Assembly (NCBI GenBank): GCA_046351595.1
Contig: JAXLYE010000020.1
Location: 1 to 29,309, forward strand
Source of the DNA: JAXLYE01 sp046351595
GTDB lineage: Bacteria > Myxococcota_A > Polyangia > Palsa-1104 > JAEUJZ01
Length of the DNA stretch: 29,309 nt
Reading direction: 5' to 3'
In this document: piece after piece, positions 9,120 through 19,674 of the stretch
How positions within the stretch are numbered: position 1 is the first letter of the stretch
Layout of the letters: each line of letters begins with the position of its first letter
Notes under the pieces: generated by a model
Told to the model about the DNA's origin: nothing
Database searches by the model: none
What the model saw: the letters and a program-made list of their open reading frames with translations, nothing else
Position numbers and translations under genes: made by a program

Positions 9120-9180
9120 TGGGTCGCAGCTGGTAGAGCTCCGCCCGCCCGTCGCAGGCCGCCGGTTGTTGTTCCCCGCC
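9120..9180 (+). other. tRNA-like remnant (degenerate)
   Basis: CAGCTGGTAGAGC (9127-9139) is identical to the D-loop/D-stem of many bacterial tRNAs. It is followed at about the right distance by GTC flanked by CCGCCC-like bases, then GGTTGTTGTTCCCC, which resembles a damaged T-arm (GGTTCGAxTCCC). The D-stem 5' side is shortened and the T-arm lacks GGTTCGA, so it is not a working tRNA as read. It may be decay of a tRNA-Asp-like gene or chance. Confidence 0.25.
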
Positions 9181-9276
9181 GCGAGCCGATATCGGGGAAC
9201 GCCGCGGCGGCGCTGCCGAGCTGCGGGCGGCGCGCTATTGACGGCTCCGGGGCCGGCGGGGATATTGCGTCCCCTC

Positions 9277-10659
9277 ATGGCGACCCAGCGCAGCTCGAAG
9301 AAGACCCCCGCGGCTCCGGCGACGAAGAAGCGCGGAGCGGCGGCCCCGGCCCCGGATTCCCACAACCAGGTTGTGGATCAGGCAAAAAAGGCGGCTCCCA
9401 AGGCCGAGCGGGAGGGCCCCGCAGCGCCCGTGGCCCTCGGCCCGGACGTCACGCTCGAGGCGGACGGCGCGCTGTCGGTGCGGCTGACGGTGACGACGAG
9501 CGACGTCTCGTTTCTCGCCGGCAACGCAGCGCTCACGGCCGGTGACATCGAGGGCGCGCTCCGCGCATACGAGGCGGCGCTCGCGGTGGCGCCCGACGAC
9601 GCGGCGATCCACAACAACCTGGGCCAGGCGCTCGCGCGTGCGGGTCGGGTCGACGAGGCGCTGGCGGCGTGCTCGCGCGCCATCGAGCTTGCGCCCGAGG
9701 CGCGCTTCTTCAAAAACCGCGCCGAGCTGCACCGCGAGCTCGGGGATCTCGAGCAGGCGCTCGCGGACGCCGAAGAGGCGCTCGACTCCGACGGCGGAGA
9801 CACCGCGGCGCACCACCTGCTGCGGGGCCTTTTGTGCTACGACATCGAGGAGTACGAGGAGTCGGTGGCCGAGCTCGAGGCGGCGCGCGCGCTCGACGGG
9901 GAGCTGCCGGATCTGCACTTCCACCTGGGCAAGGCGCTGCTGCGCCTGGAGCGGCTGGAGGAGGCGGACCAGGCCTTCACCGCGGACATCCGCAGCGACG
10001 ACGGCGCCGCGATGAGCTACTACAACCGCTTCGTCACGCGCCAGCGCCTGGGCAAGAAGGCGGCGGCGCGCAAGGATCTGGACGCGGCGATCGAGCGCGA
10101 TCCAGAGAACCCGGCGTTCTTCCGCGCGCGCGCCAAGCTGCGGGCGGCGCAGGGCGAGCTCGAGGCGGCGGCGGCGGACTGGGACGCGGCCGTGCGCCTG
10201 TCGGAGGAGCCGGGCGAGTACCTTTTCGAGCGCGGCCGCTTCCACCTCGGCAACCAGCGTCTGGACGAGGCGGTGCACGACTTCGACGCCGCCATCGAGC
10301 AGGGCGGTGACAGCGTGCCCTGCCGCCAGGCGCGCGCCGCGGCGCTGTGTCAGCTCGGACGCGTCGAAGAGGCGCTCGAGGACTTCAACGCGCTCATCGC
10401 GCTCGCGCCGGACAGCCCGGCGTCGCTGTCGAACCGCGGCTACGCGCTCGATCTGCTCGGCCGGCACGCCGAGGCGCTGCGCGACTACGACGCGAGCATC
10501 GCGCTGTCGCCCGATTATGTGCAGGCGCGCTTCAACCGCGCGGCGCTGCGCGAGAAGCTCAACGACCTGGGCGGCGCGCGCGACGACTACGAGCGCCTGG
10601 CCGCGCTCGGGCAGGACGTGGCCGCGCCGCTCGCACGCCTCGGCAAGACCCGGCGCTGA
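9277..10659 (+). CDS. Tetratricopeptide repeat (TPR) protein
   Basis: A 460-residue protein that is mostly TPR. After a basic Lys/Ala/Pro-rich N-terminal tail (about 65 residues), helix-pair repeats run from about residue 75 to the end. Examples are GNAALTAGDIEGALRAYEAAL, NNLGQALARAGRVDEALAAC, HLGKALLRLERLEEADQAF, SNRGYALDLLGRHAEALRDY and FNRAALREKLNDLGGARDDY. About ten repeats can be counted, with the W/L-G-Y-A-P spacing. TPRs are protein-binding scaffolds, so no enzyme activity is expected. No signal peptide is seen, which suggests a cytosolic location. The ATG at 9277 is chosen as the start of the lysine-rich tail; the frame is open to 9166. It ends 11 bp before the convergent reductase gene. 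The partner is unknown. Confidence 0.88.
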   Translation: MATQRSSKKTPAAPATKKRGAAAPAPDSHNQVVDQAKKAAPKAEREGPAAPVALGPDVTLEADGALSVRLTVTTSDVSFLAGNAALTAGDIEGALRAYEAALAVAPDDAAIHNNLGQALARAGRVDEALAACSRAIELAPEARFFKNRAELHRELGDLEQALADAEEALDSDGGDTAAHHLLRGLLCYDIEEYEESVAELEAARALDGELPDLHFHLGKALLRLERLEEADQAFTADIRSDDGAAMSYYNRFVTRQRLGKKAAARKDLDAAIERDPENPAFFRARAKLRAAQGELEAAAADWDAAVRLSEEPGEYLFERGRFHLGNQRLDEAVHDFDAAIEQGGDSVPCRQARAAALCQLGRVEEALEDFNALIALAPDSPASLSNRGYALDLLGRHAEALRDYDASIALSPDYVQARFNRAALREKLNDLGGARDDYERLAALGQDVAAPLARLGKTRR

Positions 10660-10667
10660 AGCCGCTC

Positions 10668-10681
10668 AGCTCAGCTGAGCT
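10668..10681. repeat. Palindrome between convergent genes
   Basis: AGCTCAGCTGAGCT is a perfect 14-bp palindrome covering the stop region of the minus-strand reductase gene, 9 bp after the TPR stop. Its position between tail-to-tail genes suits a bidirectional transcription-ending hairpin, but there is no T-run on either side. Confidence 0.3.
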
Positions 10682-11000
10682 CGACGATCAGCCCGTCGCT
10701 CCAGTCGTACTTTTTGTCCATCAGCGCGGACACGGTGCGGGCCAGCTCGGGCTCGGCCTGCGCGCGGACGATGCGGCCGGTGCCGCTGCGGCGCGGCAGC
10801 ACCTGCTCAGGGGCGTCGCGCGTGCCGATGCTGAACGAGACGCTCGGATCGTGCTCGATGTTCTGCACCCACTGTGCGCGCTCGCGGTTCTGCGCGACCA
10901 GGTAGTAGCGGCCGGCGTGCTCGACGAACCAGATCTCGATCTCGCGCGGCAGACCGGTCGTTCGACCGCGGGTCGTCAGGTACAGGAAGCTCTCGGCCAT
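10671..11000 (-). CDS. F420H2-dependent nitroreductase/quinone reductase-like protein (DUF385/Ddn superfamily)
   Basis: A small 109-residue split-barrel protein. LTTRGRTTGLPREIEIWFV matches the family opening (L-T-T-x-G-R-x-S/T-G-x-P-R), followed by GRYYLVAQ and WVQNIEHDPSVSFSIG, which correspond to the strand and the W-x-x-N-l-x-x-x-P motif. Members such as mycobacterial Ddn use F420H2 as hydride donor. This copy is shorter than Ddn (about 150 residues), lacking the long N-terminal helix. Its ATG is preceded by GGAG at 8 nt. It lies back to back with fbiC, 100 bp apart, which supports an F420 link. FMN or heme use by a related split barrel is the main alternative. Confidence 0.8.
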   Translation of the reverse strand: MAESFLYLTTRGRTTGLPREIEIWFVEHAGRYYLVAQNRERAQWVQNIEHDPSVSFSIGTRDAPEQVLPRRSGTGRIVRAQAEPELARTVSALMDKKYDWSDGLIVELS

Positions 11001-11088
11001 GCGGGGACTCCTTTGCGCTCCTCGCGATGCGCTTCCATTTCAGCGCGGCTCGTCCGCAAATGCCAGCTGCCCGCAGGTCCGCTGACGG

Positions 11089-11094
11089 TATACT
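11089..11094 (+). promoter_or_regulatory. -10 box of fbiC, likely leaderless
   Basis: TATACT lies 6 nt before the fbiC ATG. Transcription would then start at or beside the A of ATG. No Shine-Dalgarno is placed to serve this ATG. A weak -35 candidate (CTGCCC, 11067-11072) is 16 bp upstream. Confidence 0.5.
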
Positions 11095-11100
11095 CCGGGC

Positions 11101-13539
<2,439 letters not shown>

Positions 13540-14179
13540 TCCTCGGGCAGATCCACGTCGAAGCCGAGGCCGATCGAGCGGTGCACCGTGGTGCGCAGGC
13601 CGCGCGCGCGCGCAAGCTCCAGGTGCAGGCGGAAGCTGTCGCCGGTGCCGAACGCGGTCTGCAGGCTGTGCTCGGGCGCGAGGCGCAGCGCCAGCGCGTT
13701 CGTGTTCTGCTCGCGCAGATCCGGCGCGATGACGCAGTCGTGCTCGCGCAGCAGCGCGACGAGCCGAGACAGATCCGCGGCGTCGATCCGCGGCAGATCG
13801 GACATCAGGATCAGCGCCGCGCGCGCGCCGTGCTGGTGGACCCGCGCGAGGCCGGCATCGACCAGAGCGCCGAGCAGCGGGCGCTCGGGCTCGGCCCTGG
13901 GATTGCCCTCGCCCTCGGGCTCGCGCTCGCCGGTGCGGCCGTAGCGCGCGGCCAGCTCGAGCACCTCGTCGGAGTCGCTCAGCACCAGCACACCGTCGAC
14001 GCCGTCGCAGCCGGCCAGCGTCGACAGCACGTGCTCGCACAGCTTCTGCGCGAGCGCCGCCCGCTCCGGGCCCGCAAGGACCGGCGACAGCCGCGACTTG
14101 GCCCGAGCGAAGCCCTTGACCGGCAGGACCACCCACAGCGGCCTGAGCGTCGGCTCGTCGGGTCGGGGGGCGGCGGCCA

Positions 14180-15157
14180 TCAGCGCAGCGAGCGCCCGAA
14201 GCGCAGGACCTCGTGACCGAGCCGCGCCCGCGCCGCGCGATCGTGCATCACGGTGTCGGTGGCCAGCACCGGCAGCGCCTGGACCCCGGCCTCGTCGCCG
14301 CGCTCGATGACGAGGCCGGCGAGCAGGCCGCGGTAGTGGTCGGCGATGGCGGCGGCCGACGCCGGCCGGTCCGCGAGCTGCGGGATCATCGCCGCCAGCG
14401 GCCCCTTGACCGCCTGGCCGCCGACGATCGGGCTGACGGCGACGACGCAGCGCCGGGACAGCGCCTCGCGCACGCCGGGCCTCGTGAGAATCGGATCGAT
14501 CGACACGTAGGGGTTCGACGGGCCGATGACGACCAGGTCGGCGCGCGCGATGGACTCGAGCACGCCGGGCGCGGGCGGCGGGTCGCCGTCGAACCAGATG
14601 CGGCGCACCGCGGGCGCCGCGCGCAGGCGCACGAACCAGTCCTGGAAGCTGCGCGTCGACGGGCCCGGCGCTGCACCCGGCACCAGATCGATCTGCGTGC
14701 GGCAGGGACCGTCGGCCATGGGCAGCACGCGCGCCGGGATCTTCAGCGCGCCGCACAGCCGCGCCGTGATCGCGGACAGGGTTTCGCCGCGGCGCAGCGC
14801 CTCGGTGCGCACAAGGTGCGTGGCCAGGTCGCGGTCGCCGAGCGCGAACCAGTCGTCCCCGCCCAGGGCGCGCACGCGCTCGAGGACGGCGAAGGACTCC
14901 TCGGCCAGGCCCCAGCCGCGCGCCTCGTGCGCGAGCCCGGACAGCGTGTACATCACGGTGTCGAGATCCGGCGCGATGTGCAGGCCCCAGTGCTCGAAGT
15001 CGTCGCCGGTGTTGACGATGGCGGTGAGCTCGCCGAGCATTTCCCCGCCCGACTCGCCGCCCGGCTCGGCGCGCAGGGCCTGCAGCAGCCCGTCGAGCAG
15101 CCGCGCGCCGCCGACGCCGCCGGACAGCGCGAGGATGCGCAGGCCGGACCCGCTCAT
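14180..15157 (-). CDS. cofD: CofD: 2-phospho-L-lactate (or analogue) transferase
   Basis: Transfers the phospho-acid from its GDP-activated form to FO, giving F420-0 or dehydro-F420-0. It has 325 residues, close to the usual length. ALSGGVGGARLLDG is the glycine-rich start. NTGDDFEHWGLHIAPDLDTV is the strongly conserved FO/metal-binding block, and VIGPSNPYVSIDPIL and SPIVGGQAVKGP are further family signatures. The ATG overlaps the cofE stop as ATGA (15154-15157), and its own stop overlaps the cofC start, so the three genes form one coupled operon. Confidence 0.96.
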   Translation of the reverse strand: MSGSGLRILALSGGVGGARLLDGLLQALRAEPGGESGGEMLGELTAIVNTGDDFEHWGLHIAPDLDTVMYTLSGLAHEARGWGLAEESFAVLERVRALGGDDWFALGDRDLATHLVRTEALRRGETLSAITARLCGALKIPARVLPMADGPCRTQIDLVPGAAPGPSTRSFQDWFVRLRAAPAVRRIWFDGDPPPAPGVLESIARADLVVIGPSNPYVSIDPILTRPGVREALSRRCVVAVSPIVGGQAVKGPLAAMIPQLADRPASAAAIADHYRGLLAGLVIERGDEAGVQALPVLATDTVMHDRAARARLGHEVLRFGRSLR

Positions 15158-15987
15158 GCGTAGAGATCCTCGGCCGGGCGCCGATAGAGCTCGTCGGCGT
15201 GGTGCTCACCGACGGGGAAGTGCAGGCCGCGCACGTGGATCACGGGGCGCTTCTCGGCGGCCTGGCCGGCGACGAGATCCGCGGCCGCGGCCACCTGATC
15301 CGCGAGCGCGGTGAGCGTGGTCTCGAGCCTGCGGCCGTAGATGTCGGGTTCACCGCGGCGGTCCCACAGCGCCGGAAGGCCGGCGACGCCGATCGCGGCG
15401 CCGACGGTGCCGTGGCGGAACGGGCGGCCCAGCGAGTCGGTGATGACGACGCCGATGCGCGCGCCGGACTGCGCCTGCAGCGCCTGGCGGATGCGCTCGG
15501 CGTAGCCGTCGGGATCCGTCGGCAAGAGCAGCGCCCACGGCCCGCTGTCCGGCGCCGCTCCGACCGGCACCGCGTTGCTGCAGTCGATGCCGGCGTTGGC
15601 CACGATGAAGCCGAGGCGGTGGCGCACAATCAGGGTGTTGGGCGCCTGCCGCGAGATCGCCGCGGACTCGCGCAGGATCAGCTCGCAGAGGCGCGGCTCC
15701 TTGCCCGTCTGGGCCGCGACCTCGGCGGCGCGCGGCGAGACCTCGACCGTCGCCAGATCGACGAAGCGGCCCTCGGCGCGCGACAGGATCTTCGAGGTCA
15801 CCGCCAGCACGTCGCCGTCCTGCAGCGTGATGCCGGCGCGCGCGAGCCCGGCCTGGATCAGCGCCGCGAGATCGTCGCCCGGCGCCACCAGAGGGAGGCC
15901 CGGCAGCGCGCGCAGCTCGAGGCGATCGTCGCACTGCGGTCGGTCGCCGGGCACCACACCCTCTTGCTTGCCTGCTAAACCTTGCAT
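15154..15987 (-). CDS. cofE: CofE: coenzyme F420-0:L-glutamate ligase
   Basis: Adds glutamate(s) to F420-0 using GTP. It has 277 residues and contains the CofE domain only, without the nitroreductase-like C-terminal half found in mycobacterial FbiB. Conserved segments are VTSKILSRAEGRFV, GFIVANAGIDCSNA and ITDSLGRPFRHGTVGAAIGV. The ATG at 15987 has no Shine-Dalgarno; a GTG at 15954 preceded by AAGAGG is an alternative that still keeps the whole domain. It is the first gene of cofE-cofD-cofC and is divergent from fno. Confidence 0.96.
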   Translation of the reverse strand: MQGLAGKQEGVVPGDRPQCDDRLELRALPGLPLVAPGDDLAALIQAGLARAGITLQDGDVLAVTSKILSRAEGRFVDLATVEVSPRAAEVAAQTGKEPRLCELILRESAAISRQAPNTLIVRHRLGFIVANAGIDCSNAVPVGAAPDSGPWALLLPTDPDGYAERIRQALQAQSGARIGVVITDSLGRPFRHGTVGAAIGVAGLPALWDRRGEPDIYGRRLETTLTALADQVAAAADLVAGQAAEKRPVIHVRGLHFPVGEHHADELYRRPAEDLYA

Positions 15988-15996
15988 AGGAGGCTT

Positions 15997-16009
15997 AACT
16001 CGGCGAGTT
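15997..16009. promoter_or_regulatory. Inverted repeat in the cofE-fno divergent promoter
   Basis: AACTCG-G-CGAGTT is a perfect 6-bp inverted repeat with a single-base centre, in the 73-bp gap between the two divergent F420 transcription units. It overlaps the predicted cofE -10 box. It would suit one regulator acting on both units. Confidence 0.4.
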
Positions 16010-16033
16010 TACTGACTTGGTCATCAAAGTCTA
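16006..16033 (-). promoter_or_regulatory. Possible promoter of cofE-cofD-cofC
   Basis: On the minus strand TAGACT (16033-16028), a 16-bp spacer and TAAACT (16011-16006) resemble a weak sigma-70 promoter. The start would lie about 12 nt before the cofE ATG, consistent with the missing Shine-Dalgarno there. Both boxes deviate from consensus. Confidence 0.35.
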
Positions 16034-16060
16034 GCCTGAAGCCGCGAAGGAGGGCTCCGG

Positions 16061-16777
16061 ATGCGCGTCACCGTAATCGGAGGGACTGGCAAGGAGGGAC
16101 GCGGGCTCGCCGCGAGGTGGGCGGCCGCGGGTCATGAGGTCGTGCTGGGCTCGCGGGACGGCGCCCGCGCCGCGGCGGTGGCCGAGGAGCTCGCGGGCCT
16201 CATCGGACAGGCCCAGAAGGGGACGAAGGGGACGATGGGGCCCGGGGGCGGCGGTTCCGGCGTCTCTCTGCGGGGCGCCGAGAACGCCGCGGCGCTCGAG
16301 GGCGCGGACGTGGTGCTGCTCAGCGTCCCGTACTCCGCGCACAAAGAGACGCTGCGCGGGCTGCAGGCCGAGCTGCTGCGGCGCGAGGGGCGGATCCTCA
16401 TCGACATCACGGTGCCGCTGCGGCCGCCGCAGGTGGCGCAGGTGCACCTGCCCGAGGGTCAGTCGGCGGCGCTGGAGGCGCAAGAGCTCCTCGGGCCGGC
16501 GGTCAAGGTGGTGGCCGCGCTGCACCACGTCAGCTCGACGCACCTGCTCGATCTCGACAAGCACATCGACTGCGACGTGCTGGTGTGCGGGGATGACGCG
16601 GCCGCGAAGTCGACGGTCATCCAACTCGTCAAGGATCTCGGGCTGCGCGGGCTCGATGCCGGCGCGCTGCGCAACGCCATCGCGCTCGAGTCGCTCACGC
16701 CGGTCCTCTTGGCGCTCAACAAGCGCTACAAGAGCTCGGGCGCAGGCATCCGGTTCACCAACATCGACGTCGGCTAA
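16061..16777 (+). CDS. fno: NADPH-dependent F420 reductase (Fno/NpdG)
   Basis: Moves hydride between NADP(H) and F420, keeping the F420H2 pool for the window's F420-dependent reductases. It has 238 residues, matching the family. The N-terminal NADP site VTVIGGTGKEGRGLAARWA is followed by GHEVVLGSRD, where S/R contact the 2'-phosphate. DVVLLSVPYSAH and ILIDITVPL are conserved. KVVAALHHVSSTHL and the C-terminal IALESLTPVLLALNKRYKS form the F420-binding side. The ribosome site GAAGGAGGG is strong. It is followed 17 bp later by the PPOX-type oxidoreductase gene, so the two form an operon. Confidence 0.94.
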   Translation: MRVTVIGGTGKEGRGLAARWAAAGHEVVLGSRDGARAAAVAEELAGLIGQAQKGTKGTMGPGGGGSGVSLRGAENAAALEGADVVLLSVPYSAHKETLRGLQAELLRREGRILIDITVPLRPPQVAQVHLPEGQSAALEAQELLGPAVKVVAALHHVSSTHLLDLDKHIDCDVLVCGDDAAAKSTVIQLVKDLGLRGLDAGALRNAIALESLTPVLLALNKRYKSSGAGIRFTNIDVG

Positions 16778-16794
16778 AGGAGGCAGGTCACATC

Positions 16795-17193
16795 ATGGCG
16801 AACGTACTCAGCGAGCAGCAGATCAACCTCATCCGCGGCAAGAACTTCGCCTATATCGGTGCGCTCAGCGAGGACGGATCGCCGCAGGTGACGCCGGTGT
16901 GGATCGACTGGGACGGCGAGAACATCGTCTTTAACACCGAGAAGAAGCGCGCCAAGACGAAGAACCTGCAGAGCGATCCGCGCGTCGCGGTCTGCATCTC
17001 GAACAGCGAGAACCCCTACCAGTACGTCGAGGTCCGCGGCCAGGTCGTCGGCATGACCGAAGAAGGCGCGGACGAGCACATCGACAAGATGGCCAAGAAG
17101 TACATGGGCAAGGACAAATACCCGTTCCATAAGCCGGGTGATGTGCGCGTGATCGTGAAGATCGAGCCGCAGAAGGTCTTCGCGATGGGGTAG
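16795..17193 (+). CDS. PPOX-class F420-dependent oxidoreductase (FDOR-B type split barrel)
   Basis: A small 132-residue flavin/deazaflavin oxidoreductase. FAYIGALSEDGSPQVTPVWIDWDGENIVFNT is the classic opening, followed by KRAKTKNLQSDPRVAVCISN with the K-x-x-N-l-x-x-D/P-x-V motif, and YVEVRGQVVGM. Family members reduce diverse compounds with F420H2; some bind FMN or biliverdin instead. It is preceded by AAAGGAGG and lies directly downstream of fno, so cofactor recycling and use are co-expressed. It is lysine-rich in the C-terminal part, unlike the arginine-rich neighbours. The substrate is unknown. Confidence 0.88.
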   Translation: MANVLSEQQINLIRGKNFAYIGALSEDGSPQVTPVWIDWDGENIVFNTEKKRAKTKNLQSDPRVAVCISNSENPYQYVEVRGQVVGMTEEGADEHIDKMAKKYMGKDKYPFHKPGDVRVIVKIEPQKVFAMG

Positions 17194-17302
17194 GGAGGAC
17201 TCCCTCCGGCTGGGAACCTCTCTCTGTGCGGGCTGTGGCGGGCGCCCGCGCACACTGAGGCCGCGGGGCACAGCAAGAGGCGGGATCGGAGCGGCTCCGG
17301 AG
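17194..17302. terminator. Hairpin-rich gap between convergent genes
   Basis: Between the FDOR-B stop and the lipoprotein stop there is a GGGAG/CTCCC hairpin immediately after the first stop. A perfect palindrome GCGGGCGCCCGC follows at about 17241, and then GGAGC-G-GCTCC. None is followed by a T-run, so these are at best non-canonical bidirectional terminators. Confidence 0.3.
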
Positions 17303-18523
17303 CTAACGGACGCTCCCTCCGTAGCGCGCGACCTGGACGTCGTAGCGCTGCGTGCTCCCTTCCTGTACGGAGTCGCTGAAGAGCACGACCGGGCGGTCGC
17401 GCGCGTCCAGATCGAGGACGACGCCGAGGCCCGGCCGGTTCACGTCCGCGACCCCGCTGCCGAGCTCGCGCCAGGCGCCGTCGGCGAAGCGGCTGACGCG
17501 GAGCCGCGCTGGGACCCCGAGATCGGTGAAGGCCACGAGCGGCCGTCCCGTGTCCGTGAGCGCGAGCGACCGCACGCTGCCCTCTCCGGGGCTCGGCAGC
17601 TCCCGCCAGGCGCCGCCCTGCCAGCGCAGCACCTGCATCACCCCGCTCGCGCTGCCGACCCTCCCGAGCGCGAGGTACAGCGCGTGGTCGCGCGTGGCCA
17701 GGCGCGGCTCCGTGGTATCGGGCAGGTCGCTGCCGAGCTGACTCCAGCCGCTCGCGCCGAAGCGCCAGACGCGCGTCGTATTGCCGCCCGCGTAGCTCCC
17801 GCCCGGCGAGAAGGTCACCGCATGCAGCGGGCCCGCCTCGTCGACGGCCAGCGCCACGTCGGGGTTGCGTCCGGAGATGCCCGGCTCCAGTCCTTCCCAG
17901 CGGCCCTGCTGCGCATTGAAGCGCGCCACGTACGCGGCGTGCGCCTTGGCCCCGACCAGGGCCGACCACGCGACCACCGGGACCGCGCCGGCGAGCACGA
18001 TGTCGCCGCAGCCCTGCAGCACGTAGCGCTGCGGCGCCGGCCGCGCGTAGCCCGTCTCGACGCTGATGTCGCCGCCGACCGGGCGCCAGCGCGATCCGTC
18101 CCAGCGGTGCACGAAGGGCCCGCCCAGGTAGGTGTCCGCGGTGCAGGCGTAGATGTCGTGCCGGCTGCCCAGGGCCAGGGCCGAGCTGGGACCGGGCAGC
18201 GGCTCGCCGAGCGGCTTGAACCGGTTCCCGGTCAGCACGAACGCCCGGGTCTGCGACGCCGTCGAGAAGCCGACGAGCGGCTGCGCGCCCGGCCGCAGGG
18301 CAGGGGCGGCGGACAGCGCCAGCGCCGCCACCTCCTCCTCGGGAGCGGGGTTGAGGCTGTCCCCCAGCAGCACCCAGCGCGAGGCGTGGTGCGCGCTCAC
18401 CGACTCCTGCTCGACACTCCCTTCGTCCTCCGCCGCCGCGCCGGAGCAGCCCACAAGGCAGGCCCCCGCCGACAGCAGCAGCGCGGACAGCACCCCGCCC
18501 GCCGCTCGCCATTCCGTAGTCAT
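17303..18523 (-). CDS. Lipoprotein with beta-propeller-like repeats
   Basis: A 406-residue exported lipoprotein. The N-terminus (TTEWRAAGGVLSALLLSAGA) is a signal sequence ending in the lipobox L-V-G-C, with C26 the lipid-attachment residue and SGAAAED after it. The mature part holds at least five spaced repeats of R-[WF]-x-x-G-x-W-x-x-L/V, for example RWDGSRWRPVGG, RFGASGWSQLGSD, RWQGGAWRELPS and RFADGAWRELGSG, about 50-65 residues apart. These look like blades of a BNR/Kelch-like propeller. It probably sits on the outer or inner membrane surface and binds a protein or glycan. The ATG at 18523 is supported by GGGAGGGG at 4 nt; the frame stays open upstream through repeated DNA that does not look coding. 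Confidence 0.82.
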   Translation of the reverse strand: MTTEWRAAGGVLSALLLSAGACLVGCSGAAAEDEGSVEQESVSAHHASRWVLLGDSLNPAPEEEVAALALSAAPALRPGAQPLVGFSTASQTRAFVLTGNRFKPLGEPLPGPSSALALGSRHDIYACTADTYLGGPFVHRWDGSRWRPVGGDISVETGYARPAPQRYVLQGCGDIVLAGAVPVVAWSALVGAKAHAAYVARFNAQQGRWEGLEPGISGRNPDVALAVDEAGPLHAVTFSPGGSYAGGNTTRVWRFGASGWSQLGSDLPDTTEPRLATRDHALYLALGRVGSASGVMQVLRWQGGAWRELPSPGEGSVRSLALTDTGRPLVAFTDLGVPARLRVSRFADGAWRELGSGVADVNRPGLGVVLDLDARDRPVVLFSDSVQEGSTQRYDVQVARYGGSVR

Positions 18524-18536
18524 GACACCCCTCCCA

Positions 18537-18616
18537 ATCTGGCCCGATTTCGCCCGATCTGGCCCGATCTGGCCCGATCCGGTCCGATTCGATCCGCTCC
18601 GGCCGATCCGCTCCCG
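18537..18616. repeat. Phased decamer tandem repeats upstream of the lipoprotein gene
   Basis: About eight units of roughly 10 bp follow each other. ATCTGGCCCG occurs at 18537, 18557 and 18567; variants are ATTTCGCCCG, ATCCGGTCCG, ATTCGATCCG and a shortened CTCCGGCCG. The period equals one DNA helical turn, so the same face is presented each time. The array begins 14 bp upstream of the lipoprotein start, in its leader or promoter. It could be a protein-binding array, iteron-like sites or slippage-generated sequence. Confidence 0.7.
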
Positions 18617-19287
18617 GTCTCTGCCGACCCGCACGGAGGCACCGCAACTTCGGGACCAGCGCCAGACCGGCCAGGGTGACGGCCCGGTGACAGGGGACTC
18701 GGTCGCTTTGCTTGATTCGCTCTGCGTGTTCTTACGGAGTCTTATTGCGTATTGATTGATTGCCAAATAGTCGCCGCGGTAAATTTGCATCATTAACGAG
18801 TAATGTCCGTCGAATGATATTGTTCATGCGCAGCTGTATCCTGCCCTGCGACAGCGGCGCCGAGCGAGCCCGCAGCTGCGCAGGTGTCGGTCTGCAATCG
18901 CCTTTACACGACTGCCCGACCTTGCACATACTCTCAACAGACATTGTGACGCAGTTCGGCAGAGACTGAACACGGCAGCCGCCCTTGTCCCACAGGCTCG
19001 CCGACGACAAATTAGCTGGATCCGGTACGGGATAACCCGAGTGATCCTGCGATGAAAGCAGCCGCGGCCGAGCCTTATCAGGCATAAGGTGACCTCGCAC
19101 CTCTGGCTGCTGATAACTACTTGAGTTCCTGAGGGACTCCCTGGTTAGTTAAGAGAATTTCATGCTTCTGTTTCATTCCGCGTAACAGCATTTTCACATC
19201 TTTGCCATTTTCAATAAGGCTCAATCCCCATAAGCTGATCCTGTATCGGGCGCTGCCTGAGAGCGTCGCTGACCTGGGGGGTTCAAC
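18617..19287. other. AT-richer intergenic regulatory stretch
   Basis: About 670 bp between the divergent lipoprotein gene and the chemosensory operon contain no convincing gene. GC is clearly lower than elsewhere from about 18700. It holds ATTGATTGATTG (18742 region), CCTTAT-CAGGC-ATAAGG (19073-19089), CGGG-ATAA-CCCG (19028-19039) and a stem GAGTTCC-TGA-GGGACTC (19123-19139). No confident promoter for either side was found. A minus-strand frame at 18732-19100 is open but has no ribosome site or recognisable product. Confidence 0.5.
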
Positions 19288-19674
19288 GTGGCCAGGATTC
19301 TACTGATTGACGACAGCGCCACGGTAACAGCGGTGGTCCGTCAAGCTCTGGAGCCGGACGGTCACGCGGTCGCCAGGCTGCAGGGCTTTGTCGATCTGCC
19401 CTCGGTGCTGCGTGATCGACCGGTCGACCTCATCCTCCTGGACCTGCAGATGCCCGGGTTCTCGGGGGTGGTGCTCGGTGAGTTCCTGCAGCGCTACACC
19501 GGGCGCACGGTCCCGATCGTGATCTACTCCGGGCGTCCGCTCGACGAGCTGCGCGCGGCGGCGCGGCAGATCGGGGCGGCGGCGGCGCTGGCCAAGGACT
19601 GCGCGGCCGACGAGCTGCGGCGCCTGGTCAACGGGCTCTTGCCCCTGCCGGTGGAGGCGCGGGCGCACCGATGA
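19288..19674 (+). CDS. Single-domain response regulator (CheY-like receiver)
   Basis: A 128-residue receiver domain, a probable phosphoryl acceptor from the CheA downstream. The acidic pair D8/D9 (LLIDDSATV), phospho-acceptor D52 (ILLDLQMPG), switch residue S81 (VIYSGRP) and K103 (ALAKDCA) are all present, so it should be active. No output domain is attached. The start is GTG with GGGGGG at 6 nt. It is the first gene of the operon and overlaps cheW by ATGA. It could be the pathway's CheY or a phosphate sink. Confidence 0.92.
   Translation: MARILLIDDSATVTAVVRQALEPDGHAVARLQGFVDLPSVLRDRPVDLILLDLQMPGFSGVVLGEFLQRYTGRTVPIVIYSGRPLDELRAAARQIGAAAALAKDCAADELRRLVNGLLPLPVEARAHR

Noticed and set aside
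17194..17302. Canonical rho-independent terminators between the convergent genes
   Set aside because: Stems are present but without a following T-run on either strand, so only a weak call was made.
18537..18616. CRISPR array
   Set aside because: The repeats are 10-bp units in direct succession without spacers and no cas genes are present.
18732..19100. A 122-codon open frame on the minus strand in the AT-richer gap
   Set aside because: No ribosome site, no recognisable domain, and composition unlike the neighbouring genes; probably chance.
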